This document shows, piece by piece, positions 45,814-60,400 of a stretch of DNA of 64,000 nt (its first letter is position 1; each line of letters opens with the position of its first letter). The notes beneath the pieces are model-generated. The model searched no databases, was not told the origin of the DNA, and saw only the letters and a list, made by a program, of their open reading frames with translations. Both the position numbers and the translations under genes were made by a program. Source of the stretch: Myoxocephalus aenaeus (lineage: Eukaryota > Chordata > Actinopteri > Perciformes > Cottidae); the NCBI GenBank assembly GCA_038501785.1, contig JBAMJR010000198.1, positions 590,001 to 654,000 on the forward strand. Reading direction: 5' to 3'.

Positions 45814-45891
45814 AGAGCTAGCGGGGAGCTAGCAGCAGCGCTAGCTGGCTACAGCGGGGAGCTAGCAGCAGCGCTAGCTGCTTACAGCTGA
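45814..45891. mobile_element. GCTAGC-type fold-back fragment at arm B edge
   Basis: About 78 bp of GGGGAGCTAGCAGCAGCGCT and AGCTGGCTACAGC units, matching the interior of the fold-back family but lacking both termini. It sits exactly between the outer end of arm B and segment S copy 2, so it marks a rearrangement junction. Confidence 0.7.
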
Positions 45892-46209
45892 AAAGGCAGT
45901 CCAATAGAGTGTGTTTGTTATTGTGTAACTGGTATTTTAAAGTATTGTGTGACTGGTTTTAAAAGGTTAGTTTGAATTCAAAGTCCCACAATAACTGAAA
46001 CAGAAACCAGGCGTTGGTAAAAGTATTTAGAATTGTTACTTAAAAGTTACTGTGGGTTGTATTCTTCGCAAAATCAGATGACATCATGCCGGTTCACCAG
46101 AAAGTCCTTCAGCCCAGAGACCGGTCCTCCAGAGGGCAGACTGCCGGAATGAGAGCTTTTCTAAAGGCAACACTACCGTTTTAGTCCACAGGGGGCGCCA
46201 GAATCAACA
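45892..46209. repeat. 318-bp segment S, copy 2
   Basis: Reverse complement of 19419-19736 with few substitutions. It is on the outer side of arm B, directly after the fold-back fragment. Confidence 0.85.
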
Positions 46210-46774
46210 GATTATAAAAGCAGCCTTAATGTGTCCGATACATATTTTATCAAAACTTCACATCCTCTGCTGCTCATCTCTTATTCATGAGGCGGCTTCA
46301 GAATGTGAACATTCACTAGGCTGCCACTAAAATATAAAATGTGTCTGCTGATTACATCTGAATTAGTTTTAGTTATGTATTATACTTAAGTTACCTCCTA
46401 AAGATTTGATAAAGGATTTGAAAGGATTACATTTTGAGGTAAATGCTCCAGGCTCAGACCATATAAGTTAACTACAGTATAGGTCCTCAGATATGAACCG
46501 CATAAAGACTTTACTCTCCACTACAACCCCGGACTTATTGAAAGATTTACAACGGGCCGAGTCCGTCCGTCCATCCGTCCGTCTGGCCCGTTGGGATGAG
46601 CAGCGTGGCATTGTGGGATATTTCCTCTCCTCCTCCTTTCTGCTGCATCATCAGTCAGAAAGTAGGGCAGAAAGTAAAATGAATGAATAAAAGAAAAGAA
46701 AGAAAGAAAATGAAAGAAATAAGCATGAGCACACGCACATGCACTCTCTCAGTGTATCCCTCTCACACACTAAT

Positions 46775-46813
<39 letters not shown>

Positions 46814-48204
46814 GCATGCATATTCATTATGTATATGTACACGCTGCACCATATATATACTGAAAGCTCCCCTTAGTATAAATGATAGGGGAACCTTGAG
46901 AATGTATATTAGTTATTATGGAATAAAAGGAGATTTGAGACAGCTGATAGAAGGTGATGCTGCCTTCAAGTGCATCTTGTAAACTCCATCCTCTGAGTTG
47001 TGATTACATTCTTTAAAAGAAGAATTATTCTGCAGAAGAATCTCTTCACTGGCAACAAAATCACCAACGAAGGATTTCCATTGTAATACTTTACCAATCA
47101 GCACATGCACAGCCTTCTAACAATAGACTTTCCCACATGTATGAATAATAAAGCTCCAGAATGCATCAAACTCACCAATTAAAACACTAAAACGCAAACG
47201 TCTGGGTGGTTTTGAGTTAACGAGGTGCATGACCGCCCCCTAGTGGTGATTACAAGTATCACACGTGGGAGACTTTGCTCTCAGATTTCTCTCTTTGAGT
47301 CAGAAGTTATGAGCATAGAACATAAACTAAAGTCACTTTCTGCTTCTACTCCACTGCAGTTATGACTTCAGTTATTTTACACATCTGTATTGTATTATTT
47401 AGATTTTTATTTTCATAAGAAACACATGCAGAGTTTAATAAATATGTTTTATTTCTATAAATCAAACTACCCAAACAGTATACAAGTAGATCTGACATGA
47501 TGAGTGGATTAGAACAATAATTCACAAATCTGCTGCTTTTCCTTTCAATACTTTAAAGTCCAAAATGGTTCAAATTGAGCTCCACATCAACCAACAGCTG
47601 CTTTTACATTATTACATGAGCAATAATAATCCAATGATTTCATATTTAATATCATAGGCGGCATTTTCTGGCATTGACTACTTTCACTTTTAATACTTTA
47701 AGCACATTTTTGTGATCACAGACTTTTACTTAGGTCACATTTTAATTGCTGGACTTTGACTTGCAGAGTATATAGTACAGATATAAGTACTTTTACTTCA
47801 TTAAATGATCTGAATACTTCTTCACCACCGAGTAGAAGTATAGAGCATGAATAGAAAAGAGTGGAGAAACGTTTTATTCCACCACTGCTGAATTATTGTG
47901 CACAAAAAAATCAAGTTCAGCAAGAATCCTTTAGGTTTAAGTAGGATGACATTCTTCGCTCTGCTTATTTCAACAGACCTTTCTAGGGACTTTTTTTTCG
48001 GGGTTTAACTCACACCCCCTGAAGGCAGCAGCATCCAGCAGTGACGACAGCGTGTCTCTCTCCTCCAGTGGGCGTGTCTCTCTCCTCCAGTGGGCGTGTC
48101 TCTGTCCTCCTCCACGCCGTGTCGCTGCTGTCCGGTCACTCTGATCCGGACCCACGAACCATGTCCCATTCATCTTTTTGACTTCCACCTGAAGGCACCG
48201 CGCG
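46210..48204. other. Upstream region of itih5, no gene
   Basis: AT-rich sequence with a CCGTCCGTCC-type tract (46561-46585), an (AC)n run (46775-46809), a dispersed-repeat fragment (about 47690-47840) and a short 22-bp tandem (GTGTCTCTCTCCTCCAGTGG, 48050-48115). The itih5 promoter should lie within the last few hundred bases, but no decisive core element was identified. Confidence 0.45.
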
Positions 48205-49956
48205 ATGCTGCTGCTGCCTCTACTGCTGTGCGTCAGCCAGAGTGTACTGGGAGAACTGGAGGAGTCCCAGTTTGGAGATGACCTCGACTCCGAGCTCGCA
48301 GACTTTGACTTGGACATCGTAAGACGTTTATAGAAGTGTGTTTGTGCATTCTGGTGTTTGGAGTGTCCAGATCTGACTCCTTCTTCTTATTGTGCGCAGG
48401 CGCCCCGCAGGGTCCCACGGCAGGTGAAAACTATACTCAGCAAGGTGAGCTCACATTTACCACGCAGATAAGAAGATATGTTGTATCTATAGATACGTTC
48501 TTTAAAGACTAAAGAACTTTTACATATGTGATAACCGCAGAAGCAAACGGAAACAAAGTCCTATCTTATCCTGGCACTTCATTTTGGCACATTTAAATCC
48601 GCCAGTCCTCTGAGAGTTCAGGAGGTCATGGTGAACATGACCTCCCTGGCATTCAGAAAAACGTTTTATTCAACAGACCTTTATACTTTTTAAAAAGTGA
48701 CCCAGAAAGTTATTGAGATCTGGTGCGCTCGGTTTGGGCGTGACGCGCAGGAGCTCCGCCAAGCGCGCAGCTGGGCCAGAGCCTCTGTAACGCACTGGAT
48801 CTGAGCTCATGGGAACCAAGTCCGTTTGGTTGTTGTAACTGTGGGGGAATCCAGGCTTCCTTGTGATGTTTAATCCCAAAATATAACCGGGATGGGGCTA
48901 AAAGGGGTAAAACGCGCACAGCAGTGCCGCGTAAAACCGTGCCAAATTAGCGTGAATGCAGTGATATTTTGGAGCGGGTGATTCTGCAGTGGTTACCTTT
49001 GGACGTTTTCCTCTGCAGGAGACTAAACCGCACATCCAGGAGCTCTCCATCAAGACCACCATCATCTCCCGCTACGCCTTCACCGCGGTGCACTGCGCCA
49101 TGCTCAACCGCCACTCCGCCGCCGCGGAGGGCGTCTTCCAGTTCCAGATCCCCGCCGGGGCCTACGTCTCCAACTTCACCATGTGAGTCAGCTCACAGAG
49201 AGTGGACCTAAAGTCACGATAAACACGGTCAAAGCGGGTTTTACATTAGAGATGTAATGCAAACATGTTGCATCTCCTAAATATGTTTATAAGGGAAAAT
49301 ACTCTGAACCCACTGAGGACTGATGTTAAAATACAAAACTCACCGGAGATAGAATGAGAAGATACAACATTGACTCCAACCCTTTTTGACTCTTTAGTCG
49401 TTGTGACCCTTCATCACCTTCATCACCTCAGTGTTGAGTGGAGAGCAGCTGACTGGAGGATTGTTTTATTTGCAGGATCTTTAGAGGCATAAGGAGGTAA
49501 AATAAGCAAGTAAGACAGAAAAAAAGAGAATAAATTTGAGAAAAGTCAGAGAAAATATATATATTTTTCTTTTTTTATCCTTTTAATCATCTTGTGGCCC
49601 CTAGAAGGAGCCTGGACCTCATGTTGGGCACCACTGCTCAACCATTATATCAACAGGTTCTCATCAATATGCTCATTCTAATGAATATCATCTAAATAAG
49701 TTATCAGAAATAAGTAATTGTCACTCAAAGAGTCCCGATGACTTATAATAACAATGGAACGCAGAGATCAAATTACACATTTAAGAAAAAATAAATCTCA
49801 TCAGAATAAAATGTTGCACCAAAGTTCCCACTTTAGAACTAAAATACAAAACGATGACATCATCCTGTCCGACTGGGAGGATTTATGATGTTTCAGCTGC
49901 CATGGAGACGACGACACCAAGGAGACAAGAAAGGGTGGAAACTTTTATACTTCTGT

Positions 49957-50032
<76 letters not shown>

Positions 50033-50312
50033 CTACAGTAACCAGCACCCATCAAAAGGTAACAACAGGACACCCCCCCACACACCCTAAAAGACTCTGC
50101 CCTGTTGTGTGAGAGCACCCAGTTGAAACGTGACAATGGGTGGTCCTGAATATTCAGCGGGCGCTCTAATCCTCGACCTTTGACCCCCGTGAACCAGGAT
50201 CATCGGAGGGCGTGTCTACCAGAGCGAGGTCACGCCGAAGGAAAAGAAGGTCAAGCCGGAGAACGGCAGAGCCGGGAACAAAGAGTCAGGTGATGCAAGG
50301 TGAGAGAAGGCC

Positions 50313-50359
<47 letters not shown>

Positions 50360-53300
50360 GGACGAGGAGCATCGCGTGAATCTGCCCGAGCGTTGACAAG
50401 TGGAACGGGGTGACGTCCCGTTTCAGCTGTCACATGAACAAAAATGTGACATTTCATTAAATAAGATTTGGTGACTCACTAACTGTTAAAGAGGATGATG
50501 TCATGAAATCACCACTTGGGCCGCTCCTCCTCCTCCTCCTCCTCCTCCTCCTCCTCCTCCTCCTCCTCCTCCTCCTTCCTTTGATTTCACTTTATTTGAC
50601 CTTCATAATGCAGCTGGTGCCACTTAGTTCATTAAAGAAGCGTAATGGCACACAATGAAATGACAATACGAGTTAAATATTAAATACTTACATTAATGAG
50701 TAAAGTCAAAATACACAACATTATTAAATACATACTGAGGGTCAGTGATGGATTAGGTCAGAAAAGTGCAGTGATTTGAAAAAAGTCCCAAGACTAAACA
50801 AATAAAAGACAAACAGTTATAATATTAAAGTCACTACGTGTAAAATTATAATTTATGACCCCCAGTGGTCGTATTAAAAACGACGACTATCCATCACTGA
50901 AATGACGACACCAGTCGACGATCCCCAGTTTTAAATATTTTTTCATTGAACTTTTTCATTGACATCTGCCATTAAACATGTTTAATAATATATTGCCCAA
51001 ATCATCATCAATATACAATTTTTTGGGGAAAATTTAGTTCCAACAAGGTTACGAAGAAGTAATCAAATAAAATGTTCTTAACTAAAAGTAAAGCCACAGT
51101 AGAAAAACACTCCATTAGTAGTAAATGCAAAAAGTTAAGTAAAGTCCTGCATTTAAAAAGTACACAAAAGTATTAGAAACAAATTGTACAAAAGGATTCA
51201 AAGTAAAAAAAAAGCTACTGTCATACTTTTGGATCATTATTATTGATGTATAAATATGCAAGCAGTACTTTAATGTTGTTATTCGAGGTATTTCAGCTAC
51301 TTTGTGTACTTTTGGTAGTTTAATATGTAACAATGGAGCTTCTTCTATGAACTGATGATGAGTTTTGTTTGTAAAATCAAAATTATGGATGTAAATAAAA
51401 GTACAATATTATAATGTAATAATTATACTGTACTTAAATACTTGATTTAAGTACAGTACTTAAATGGTGGATTCTTCCTCACACAACCAGATTTGCTTAT
51501 CCGACATGCTCCAGTACTGAAAGCAGTGGTTCTCAAACTGTGAGGCGCGCCCCTCTAGTGGGGCGCAGAGGTATTACAGATGGGGCGCGAACATTTTTCT
51601 TCCTCCAAAGTGGGGCGTGGCAAAAAGAAGTTGCGTTAAAGTGACCGTCCTCCTCCTCTGCAGCCCCGAGGAGGCGGAGGTGTTCCGCATGGCGGCCAGC
51701 ATCCCGGGTCGGAACCGGGCCGTGTTCCTGCTGACCTATGAGGAGCTCCTGCGGCGCCGGCTGGGCCGCTACGAGCTGGTGACCAGCCTGCGGCCGCTGC
51801 AGCTGGTCAGCCGCCTCAGCCTGGACGTCACCGTCGTGGACCACTCGCCCGTCACCGACCTGCAGGTGCTGCCGCTCCGCAACGGCCGGAGCACCAACAC
51901 CGCCACCGGGTCCAAGACTCCAGGTTTTATAGAGATTTTATTATTCCATCTGTTCATTTTCATTCTCATTTTGCTTTGTTTTTCTCTACTTCTGTTATTT
52001 CGATCATGATGCACACATTTACATTTTTTTATTTATGTATTTCTACTCTTAATGTTCCCTACAACCCATTTTCTTTATGTAAATGTACGTATTAGCAAGG
52101 AATAATTTGTATCTGATAGTATCTAAATTTCAACAGGAATATATAATACATAAAACATGGGAAGATTCAGGGTGCCCTCCTCTTAATAACTCTAAATATG
52201 ATCTACTATTTTTTTTAAATGAAACAAATACTAAAACTGAATTTATTTCAGCACCGCCCAGTTACTCGCTTTAGTCACACTTCCTTGTCTTTGTGCCGCC
52301 AGCCAAGTCCGAGCCTCCGGTAACCACGGCGATCAAAATCGAAAAGAACGTCTGCAAGATCACCTTCGGCCCCAACATCGTGCAGCAGGCCAAGATCACC
52401 ACCAACGGCATCCTGGGAGATTTTGTGATCCGCTACGACGTGCAGAGAGACATGGGGATCGGAGACATTCAGGTGCTTTTATTTAACACGGAGACGAAAC
52501 GAAAGGTTTTCCGATGCATGAAAAGCAGACCGTGAAACATTTTCATATTTTGCAAGTGTGCACGCGGAGTTCCCATCCAGCCGCGCGCACAAACACGCAC
52601 TCATCCACCCACCTGTTAGTGATTCATTTCTCTGGCTGCCTGCCATGGCAGTCCCTCCGCTGCCAAACTCTCTCTTCACACACTCAAACTACTACAACTC
52701 ACTGCCTGTAAACGTCTTTCTTTTCCCCTCCAGGTTTTAAACGGCCATTTTGTGCACTACTTTGCCCCCAAAGACCTGCCGGTGGTGCCCAAGAACGTGG
52801 TGTTTGTGATCGACACCAGCGCCTCCATGTTGGGGACGAAGATCAGACAGGTAAAGCGGCCACTCCGGGGATACCTGGACATACGGCGTGAAAGCAAAGC
52901 TGCAGGAATGCGTCAGCAATTGAGGACATTCTTAATTAATGCGATCACTATCTGAGCTTCAACACTTCCACTTCCTTCCTTAGATAAACGACGCAATACC
53001 GTAAACGTTGGGTTACGAGCCGCTACTACCTTCGGCCAGTGTCCCCGTTAGCTCCCCGCTGTAGCCAGCTGGGGCTCCTGCTAGCGCTCCGTTACTTCCC
53101 CGCTAGCTCTCCGCTAACTTCCGCTAGCTCCCCGAAAACCACCGAAGGTAGCGGGACCAGGCTCGACACCCGACTTGGGCAGAGAGGACGTGGGCAGTAG
53201 CAGCAGCAGCGGCCGGTAGCAGCAGCAGCGCTAGCCAGCAGCAGCGCTAGCCAGCAGCAGCGCTATCTAGCATTGCTACTAGCTTGCTACAGCGGGGACA

Positions 53301-56300
53301 CTGACCAGCCGTAGGAGCGGCTTGTAACCCAACTTTAACGGTAGGATGTTTGCCAATGATTCCCAAAATAGCATAAATGCATTTTTTTGGTTATGAATTG
53401 ACGCAAAACTACTTGGTTAGGTTTAGGAATCGATCATGGTTTGAGTTAAAATAAGTATGTTTGTTACGTAACTTAAGTAAGTTACATAAGTTAAGACTCG
53501 AATGTCGGTCTCCTACGTGGATTTTACCGCTCTTCACGCTACGTCACCTGACTGCCTCCTTCGCTCCCGTCATAATCGCTGTCGCCGCCTAACATTAAAG
53601 GTAAATATGGGTCGTAATCATACGCTGTATAGAAGAAGGGGGCGTAATCGTCTTGAAGCCACTTATTGGTTCGCGGACGGCTGTTTTGAAGCCTTGAGTT
53701 CGTCACTTTGGCCGTCGCCATCTTGGTTTTTTGTAACCAGTGAAGGGAAGTGAAGTGTCAGGAATGCGGAGGAGAGACGTAGAGACGCCGTATACAGCTC
53801 TGGAAGAGATTTTTTAAAATATTTTGCTGAAAAAGCACTTGTGTGTTTGCTCTATTTTCACATTAAATCTTTCATAATGCAGCTAAAAGTCCCACCTTGG
53901 ACCAGAAGTAGAGGTAAACTTCTTATTTTTCCCCTCAGAGTGTGTCAGAGAAAATTCTTGCATCGCATGCAAAACAATTTTAACCTGATTTTAAGCAGAA
54001 TTTCAATGCCTGCATCGGATCAGAAACCCGACACCCCACCTCCTCACTCCCACACTGGAATATCAGCATCAGACCTTATTTCCTCCATCTGCAATAGTGA
54101 GGATAATCCCCTCGGCCAGACACAGAGCTGATCTCTGCAGCTGCCGCGAGTACAGACGCAGAGAAGGAAAAACAGATTGTCAGTGAGAAAAGAAAAGTGG
54201 AAAACACACAACACAAGGCCGCGCTGTGAGGGAGGAAGGTCAACGTCTATGGGGTAATGGAACTTTCTCGACAACGGCACCCTCGACCTCTCGACCCCAA
54301 CACCCCACCCAGCGGGCCGCAGGAACAGAACAACAAGTGTGTTTTGATGTGGCTCCACAATAGACTGTTTCAGTGTGAGTCAGTCTGTACACAGCCAGTA
54401 TAGACATCTATAAACCCCCCCGGAGACAAATTATATATCGCACCCACGCTCAGGGCAGCAGAGATGCTGACATTGTGACGCCCCAGAAAAGTAGGAAGAA
54501 GTCTTTGCACTTTTGCTTGTCTAATTTCTCACACGGACACAAGGAGATAAGATAAGACTTAAGAAGCGGACGTGGGCGTCGTGACGTCACCCGGTGGTTT
54601 GTGGACGAATGTTTAGAAGCCTTGAGTTTGGAGTTTTGGATGTCGCCATCTACGGCTTACAACCGTTGCCCTCTTGGCTTTTGGCAACCAGAGAGCAGAA
54701 GTTAGCATATTTGGACTGCAGAGGACTGAAATAGAGACGTCGTAAACGACCTGTTAATCACAAAGTAGCCCCGCCCTGAAGCATCTTCTTCCTTGGCACA
54801 TGCTGCACCCTTCCACCAAAAAGGTTCTGGTGCAAATTGGGCCTGTATTTCTTCCGTAAACAAACCAAAAGATCATAACCTCTTTGGCGGAGGGGATAAT
54901 GATTAAAAAAGTTAAACGTTGAATCATCAGCAAACAGACAAAACCCGACTGTATGCATCAAACGTTCCACAAGAATCTGTCACGGTTCTTCAGAGTAAAA
55001 TCACTAAAACATAATTTTCTTGGAGAAAACGTCTTTTCTTGCCGACATAAGAGATGACATAATGTCTCTTTGTTTCTCAGACTAAAGATGCTCTGTTCAC
55101 CATTCTGAGGGATCTGCGACCCGGCGATCGCTTTAACTTCATCAGCTTCTCCAATAGGATCAAAGTTTGGCAGCCGGACCGCCTCGTACCGGTGACGCCG
55201 CTGAACATCCGAGACGCCAAGAAGTTTATTTACACGCTGGTGCCCAATGGAGGTGAGGCATTGTTACCCTTTTTGATGGATAAATATGATTCAGTTTGTT
55301 GGATTAATGTGTCGTCAATAAGAATTGCTTAACCTGAAGTGACTCTGGTGCAATATGTATACCGTGAACATCGGGTTACAAGCCGCTCCTACGGCCGGTC
55401 AGTGTCCCCGCTGTAGCAAGCTAGTAGCAGCGCTGCTGCTACCGGCCGCTGCTGCTGCTGCCCGTGTCCCTGCTGTAGCAAGCTAGTAGCAGCGCTGCTG
55501 CTAGCTAGCGCTGCTGCTGCTACCGGCCGCTACTGCTGCTACTGCCCGCTGCTGCTGCTACTGCCCGCGTCCCCTCTGCCCAAGTCGGGTGTCTAGCCTG
55601 GTCCCGCTACCTTCGGTGGTTTTTGGGGAGCTAGCGGAAGTTAGCAGGGAAGTAACAGAGCGCTAGCAGGAGACCCAGCTGGCTACAGCGGGGAGCTAAC
55701 GGGGACACTGACCGAAGGTAGTAGTGGCTCGTTACCCAACGTTTACGGTACATGGTTCACTGAAGACTTGCAAATTTTCTGGTTTAAATATGATCAAGCG
55801 TAAAAGGTCGAGACAGAAAATGGTTGTCTCCATTGAACTGAGGTTCAAAGGAGAAAAAAACATCTTCATATTTTCTGTATAACTCTGTAAAATTGGATTT
55901 ATTGATTGTATTTCCATTCCTTGACGTTGCAGGCACAAATATCGACGGCGCCATCCAGACCGGTTCCACTGTGCTAGGCGATTACCTCTCGAGCCCGGAC
56001 GCCGGCCCGAACAGCGTCTCCCTCATCATTTTCCTGACGGACGGACGGCCCACGGTCGGGGAGATGCAGTCCACCGCGATCCTCGGCAACACCCGCTCGG
56101 CCGTGAAGGAGAAGTTCTGCATCTTCACCATCGGGATCGGGAACGACGTGGACTACCGGCTGCTGGAGCGCATGGCTCTGGAGAACTGTGGGATGATGAG
56201 ACGCATCAACGAGGACGCCGACGCCAGCGCAATGCTCAAAGGGTGAGTGAGTGCTTGGCGTTCTCCGGCAATCAAGTCCATATGTTGATGGGATATTTCT

Positions 56301-57407
56301 TCCCTCGTCATAATTGGGAGTTTTCCAAAATCTGTTTTTGACGTTTTTGTCCAAATAAGAAAATATGATTTTCCCAGATGCAAACATAGCAGCCATCTTG
56401 GATGTGTACATTGGCGACCAACGTGTGGGTTGCTCGTTATTTTAGCTTCTAGACTTAAGGCCAGAGCAATCTATAGGTTTGACACCGCCCTAAAATTAAA
56501 CCATCTTAAATCTGCCCTGATAGAGTCAAAGTGGTCTGAAACTGATCCTAAAGTGTAGTAAAACTGGAGTGAAACTGCACAATGACATGAAGCAAGAAGT
56601 TACTGATGAGATTTACATCTAACAACAGAAATGAGGAAAGGTACATTTTTTTTCTTCTTATTTTTGGATTTCAACTGTCCACCTTGAACCTGAGCCAACA
56701 GCGGCTTGAGGCCAGAAGTCCCTTTTTCTGACTGTAAGCATCTAGACGATGAACTATTGAGACATCTTGAGGTAGTTCATTTAAAAAACACACGATACGG
56801 CCATCATATTGGCATATGGGATGTTCATTCATATATTTCATGCAACATCGTCATCGTTTGATGCTTACGTTTGCGTTGCACTCTCCAGAAATTTCAAACA
56901 TGAAATAAGAAAAGACTAAGAATCCCTAATTTATAAGAAGCTGTCATTAAATATTACTTTTTAATACGTAAAATGTCCCCTTTCACATGTGTATAATACG
57001 CCTCTTATTAAGCAATTAGCTCTCCTTAATCCCCTCCCTCTTCCCCTTCGACACGTCCGTCCATCTCTCATCGAGCCACGAGGGAACGAGGACCGCAAAT
57101 GTGACGGTGCTGACAACCGTCCTCTTTAATCAACTTCAACATGAGGCTAACCTCAGTCTACAACAGCCACAACCTTCTTCTCTCTTCCGCACTCGGACAC
57201 ACAAGATGTTTGTTCAGTGGAGCAGGAATGTGTGTGTGTGTGCGTGTGTGTGTGTGTGTGTGTTGTGAAACCTGCATTTGAGTATGTACCGTGGGGTTAA
57301 CAGATAGACTCCACAGATAATAGACCTGGTCCGGCTTGAACAAACACGCTGGTTAAGAGGTGAGGAGGTTTACGACGGCGTGATAACAAGGACAGGACAG
57401 AGGACTT

Positions 57408-57486
<79 letters not shown>

Positions 57487-60400
57487 ACCTTTGCTTTCCA
57501 CACACTCTTTTGAATGTGTGCACAAACTCTGAAGTGGGGTGGAATTAGCTTTGAGAGGTTAGACAAGCACGGTTTATGCCCGGAAGGTGGCCTCTGTTTG
57601 AATAACGAAGACATTTGATGAAATCTGTAATAACACGCCTCAAAAAAACTGATGTGCCCTCGAGCAAAAGGCGCTGAACGTGTGTGATTGATTGATGATC
57701 AACAGAGAAGAAGAAGAAGAAGAAGAAGAAGAAGACGTTTGAATAATGTGGAAAAAAGCAAGCAATGAGGGAAAAAAGGGACATTTTTGATTCGTGAGTT
57801 CGTGGAGGTATTTGACGAAATGGGAGTAAGAATGTGTTGCCACTCAGGCCGGGTATTGTTTAAAAAATTAAGATGCCAGGATCAATTACAATAGCCTTAA
57901 AAGGGATACCGATACCAATTGAGCGCTGTCAATGCTCTCACTGTACAAGATCTAGCCACGAAAAGGGTCGATTGCAGGTATCGTTTGACTGGCGAAGTTT
58001 CAATACTACTTGGTACTGGGTTATTTCGATACCCATAGTTGCAACAACACGGGCAATTTTCCTAGCGACGTTGGCATGCAATCTGTTTTGGCATTGCTTC
58101 AGGATACTGGCAAGGAGAAAAAAATACCAAAATACAATCCATAAATCCAGTTTTAAGGCGATTAACAGTCAAATCCTATGAAGTAGGGTATTGCAACCAA
58201 GCAGCAGCATCAACCTAATGCTTGCAAGTTAAACTGTAAAATCAGCATTAAAATGTCCTCACCAGAAGGACAGATCATTGCTCAGGTTGTTGTGGAAGGC
58301 AACGACAAACAACGTATTTTACCGGTATGAATCTGAGATGTCCCCTCGTCCCTTTCCAGGTTCTACGACGAGATAGGAACTCCTCTGCTGTCCGACATAC
58401 GGATCAACTACACCGAGGACTCCGTCCGGTACGTCACCCAGCATCTGTTCCCCAACTACTTCAACGGCTCCGAGATCGTCATCGCAGGCAAGCTGTCGAA
58501 CCAGAGCGCGGAGTCCCTCCACGTCCAGATAACGGCCAGCAACAACGACCGGAGCATCGTCCTGGAGACGGACGTCCCGCTGCGGCGCCGAGAGACGGAG
58601 ACGGAGAAGCACGTGAAAGCAGCCATGGCGACGGCTGGAGCTAAGACCCCGGGGTCGGGGGTCGCGCAGGGATTGGGAGTTGCCTTGGGTTCGATCGCGG
58701 AAGACTTCGTGGAACGCCTGTGGGGTTTCCTGAGCGTCAAGGATGGGCTACGACTGCGGCTGCGCAGCCAAACGAGCAAGGAGAGGGAAGGCCACATCCA
58801 GCAGGCCACCAATCTGTCTCTGACATACCGCTTCCTCACCCCGCTCACCAACCTGGTGGTGGAGAAGCCAGAGGTCCTGGCCGACGGCACCATGGCTCCG
58901 GCGCCCACCGCTCCACCGTCAGCCGGCGAGGCCGTGTCAACCGGCAACGAGCTGCCCGGGGACGCAGAGGACGGAAAGCCACAGGAGTCCAACGAGAAGC
59001 CGGGCAGCCAGACTTCATCTCTGACCAACAAGATCGGTGAGGTTGCGTCTCCTATGTTTGGTTGTCAAGGGCGTCTGAACAGTACACAAGGAAAGTCTAA
59101 AGTGGGATAGAAACCTTCAAAAGAAAACTACATCGCAATCTGAGTATCAAATACCTTTTGTGGCTCTGAGAAGTTAGTCCTTTTCTTGGATTTACAACAG
59201 TAATGATGCATTTCAACTGTGACCAATGGCCAAAAAGAAGCATTGTAATGTCCACTAAATCTTCTAAAACCACTCCTGTACGATAATCCACTTCAATGCA
59301 GTCAATGAAGTCGAAAAAACTCCTCCCATAAATACTGCTAAATAATAAACTTCTGCTTTTTGTTTAGCTGTTTTGTTGCATTGTTAACGTTGGGTCTCAA
59401 ATGACAACGCAACCAGTTAATTGAGCTAGCAATGAACGGGCTGTTATTTAAGCTACAACACACTCATATTTGTCCTAAATGTGGCTCCAAACAGCTAGCA
59501 TTTGTTGCTAGCCCAGTTAGCTGTTTGGTTTTGTATTGGTTTCCCATCGGAAATTAAAGTTTAGTTCTTGTGAACAGCTGATACGGAAAAATGTGTCGAA
59601 ATAAACCTTTAGCGCTAGCTTTGTTAGCTGTTTAACGCTATGCATTTAGCTAAATTTGTACCAAATTGTGGCAGAAATATGAGTATTTGCAAGATACCTG
59701 GCATATGGACAGATATAAAGGAGTTTTTTATGATACTTTTTTAAGCCATTTAACTGGGTCACCTTGGGAAGCCGTTGTAACTCCAAGCTAACTGCAGCTA
59801 CCGTCCTCTGCAAAGGCGACAAACTACCAACCTTTCAGAGGTTTTTGGTTAAGAGAACATGCAGCGAATGAGGCTTTTCACTTTCTTCAGACGCCCTGAA
59901 TATTACACTAATTACTGACCTGCCAAAGATTAATGTTACTCATAGGGAAGATAAAACAATGGCAGCCTTCTGACTCATTGCAGGAGATAAATATTCTCTT
60001 CCTTGCAGGTAAAGCTGAGAGGCGACCGGCCAAGAAATCCATCACCTTCTCCAAAACATCAGGTGACTCCATCTTTTTTCTCTCTCTCTCTACATTTCCT
60101 CCCCTGGCCTGTTTCATCTGATTGCATCTGAGCCCTATATACTGTGAGCACATATATGTAGTTGGTTCCAAGGGAGACTTGAAAGAGAGGAGACGGGGAA
60201 TGTACAGCACACTCTCTTTCTACACTCTCTGTGTGGGCGGCCTGTAATTTGGTTGTTCGTCAAACAGTCTGAGCGAAGGCCTCTGAACACGACCTGAAAA
60301 GAAACACGCAGCGTCTAATTGAAATACCGACACACAAGTGGCACTTTAAAAAGCATGCAAGTGCGTGTACGCACACACACAAACACACACACACATACAC

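Larger units (their letters stand above)
40144..45816. repeat. Arm B of large inverted duplication
   Basis: 5673-bp reverse complement of arm A (13821-19014), about 480 bp longer because its palindromic array has more units. The outer boundary is sharp: shared sequence ends in GAGTGGAGA at 45816, after which arm B runs into GCTAGC-type sequence while arm A continues differently. The inner boundary lies within or at the end of the hAT-like element. It occupies most of the 8.9 kb between the divergent itih2 and itih5. Confidence 0.93.
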
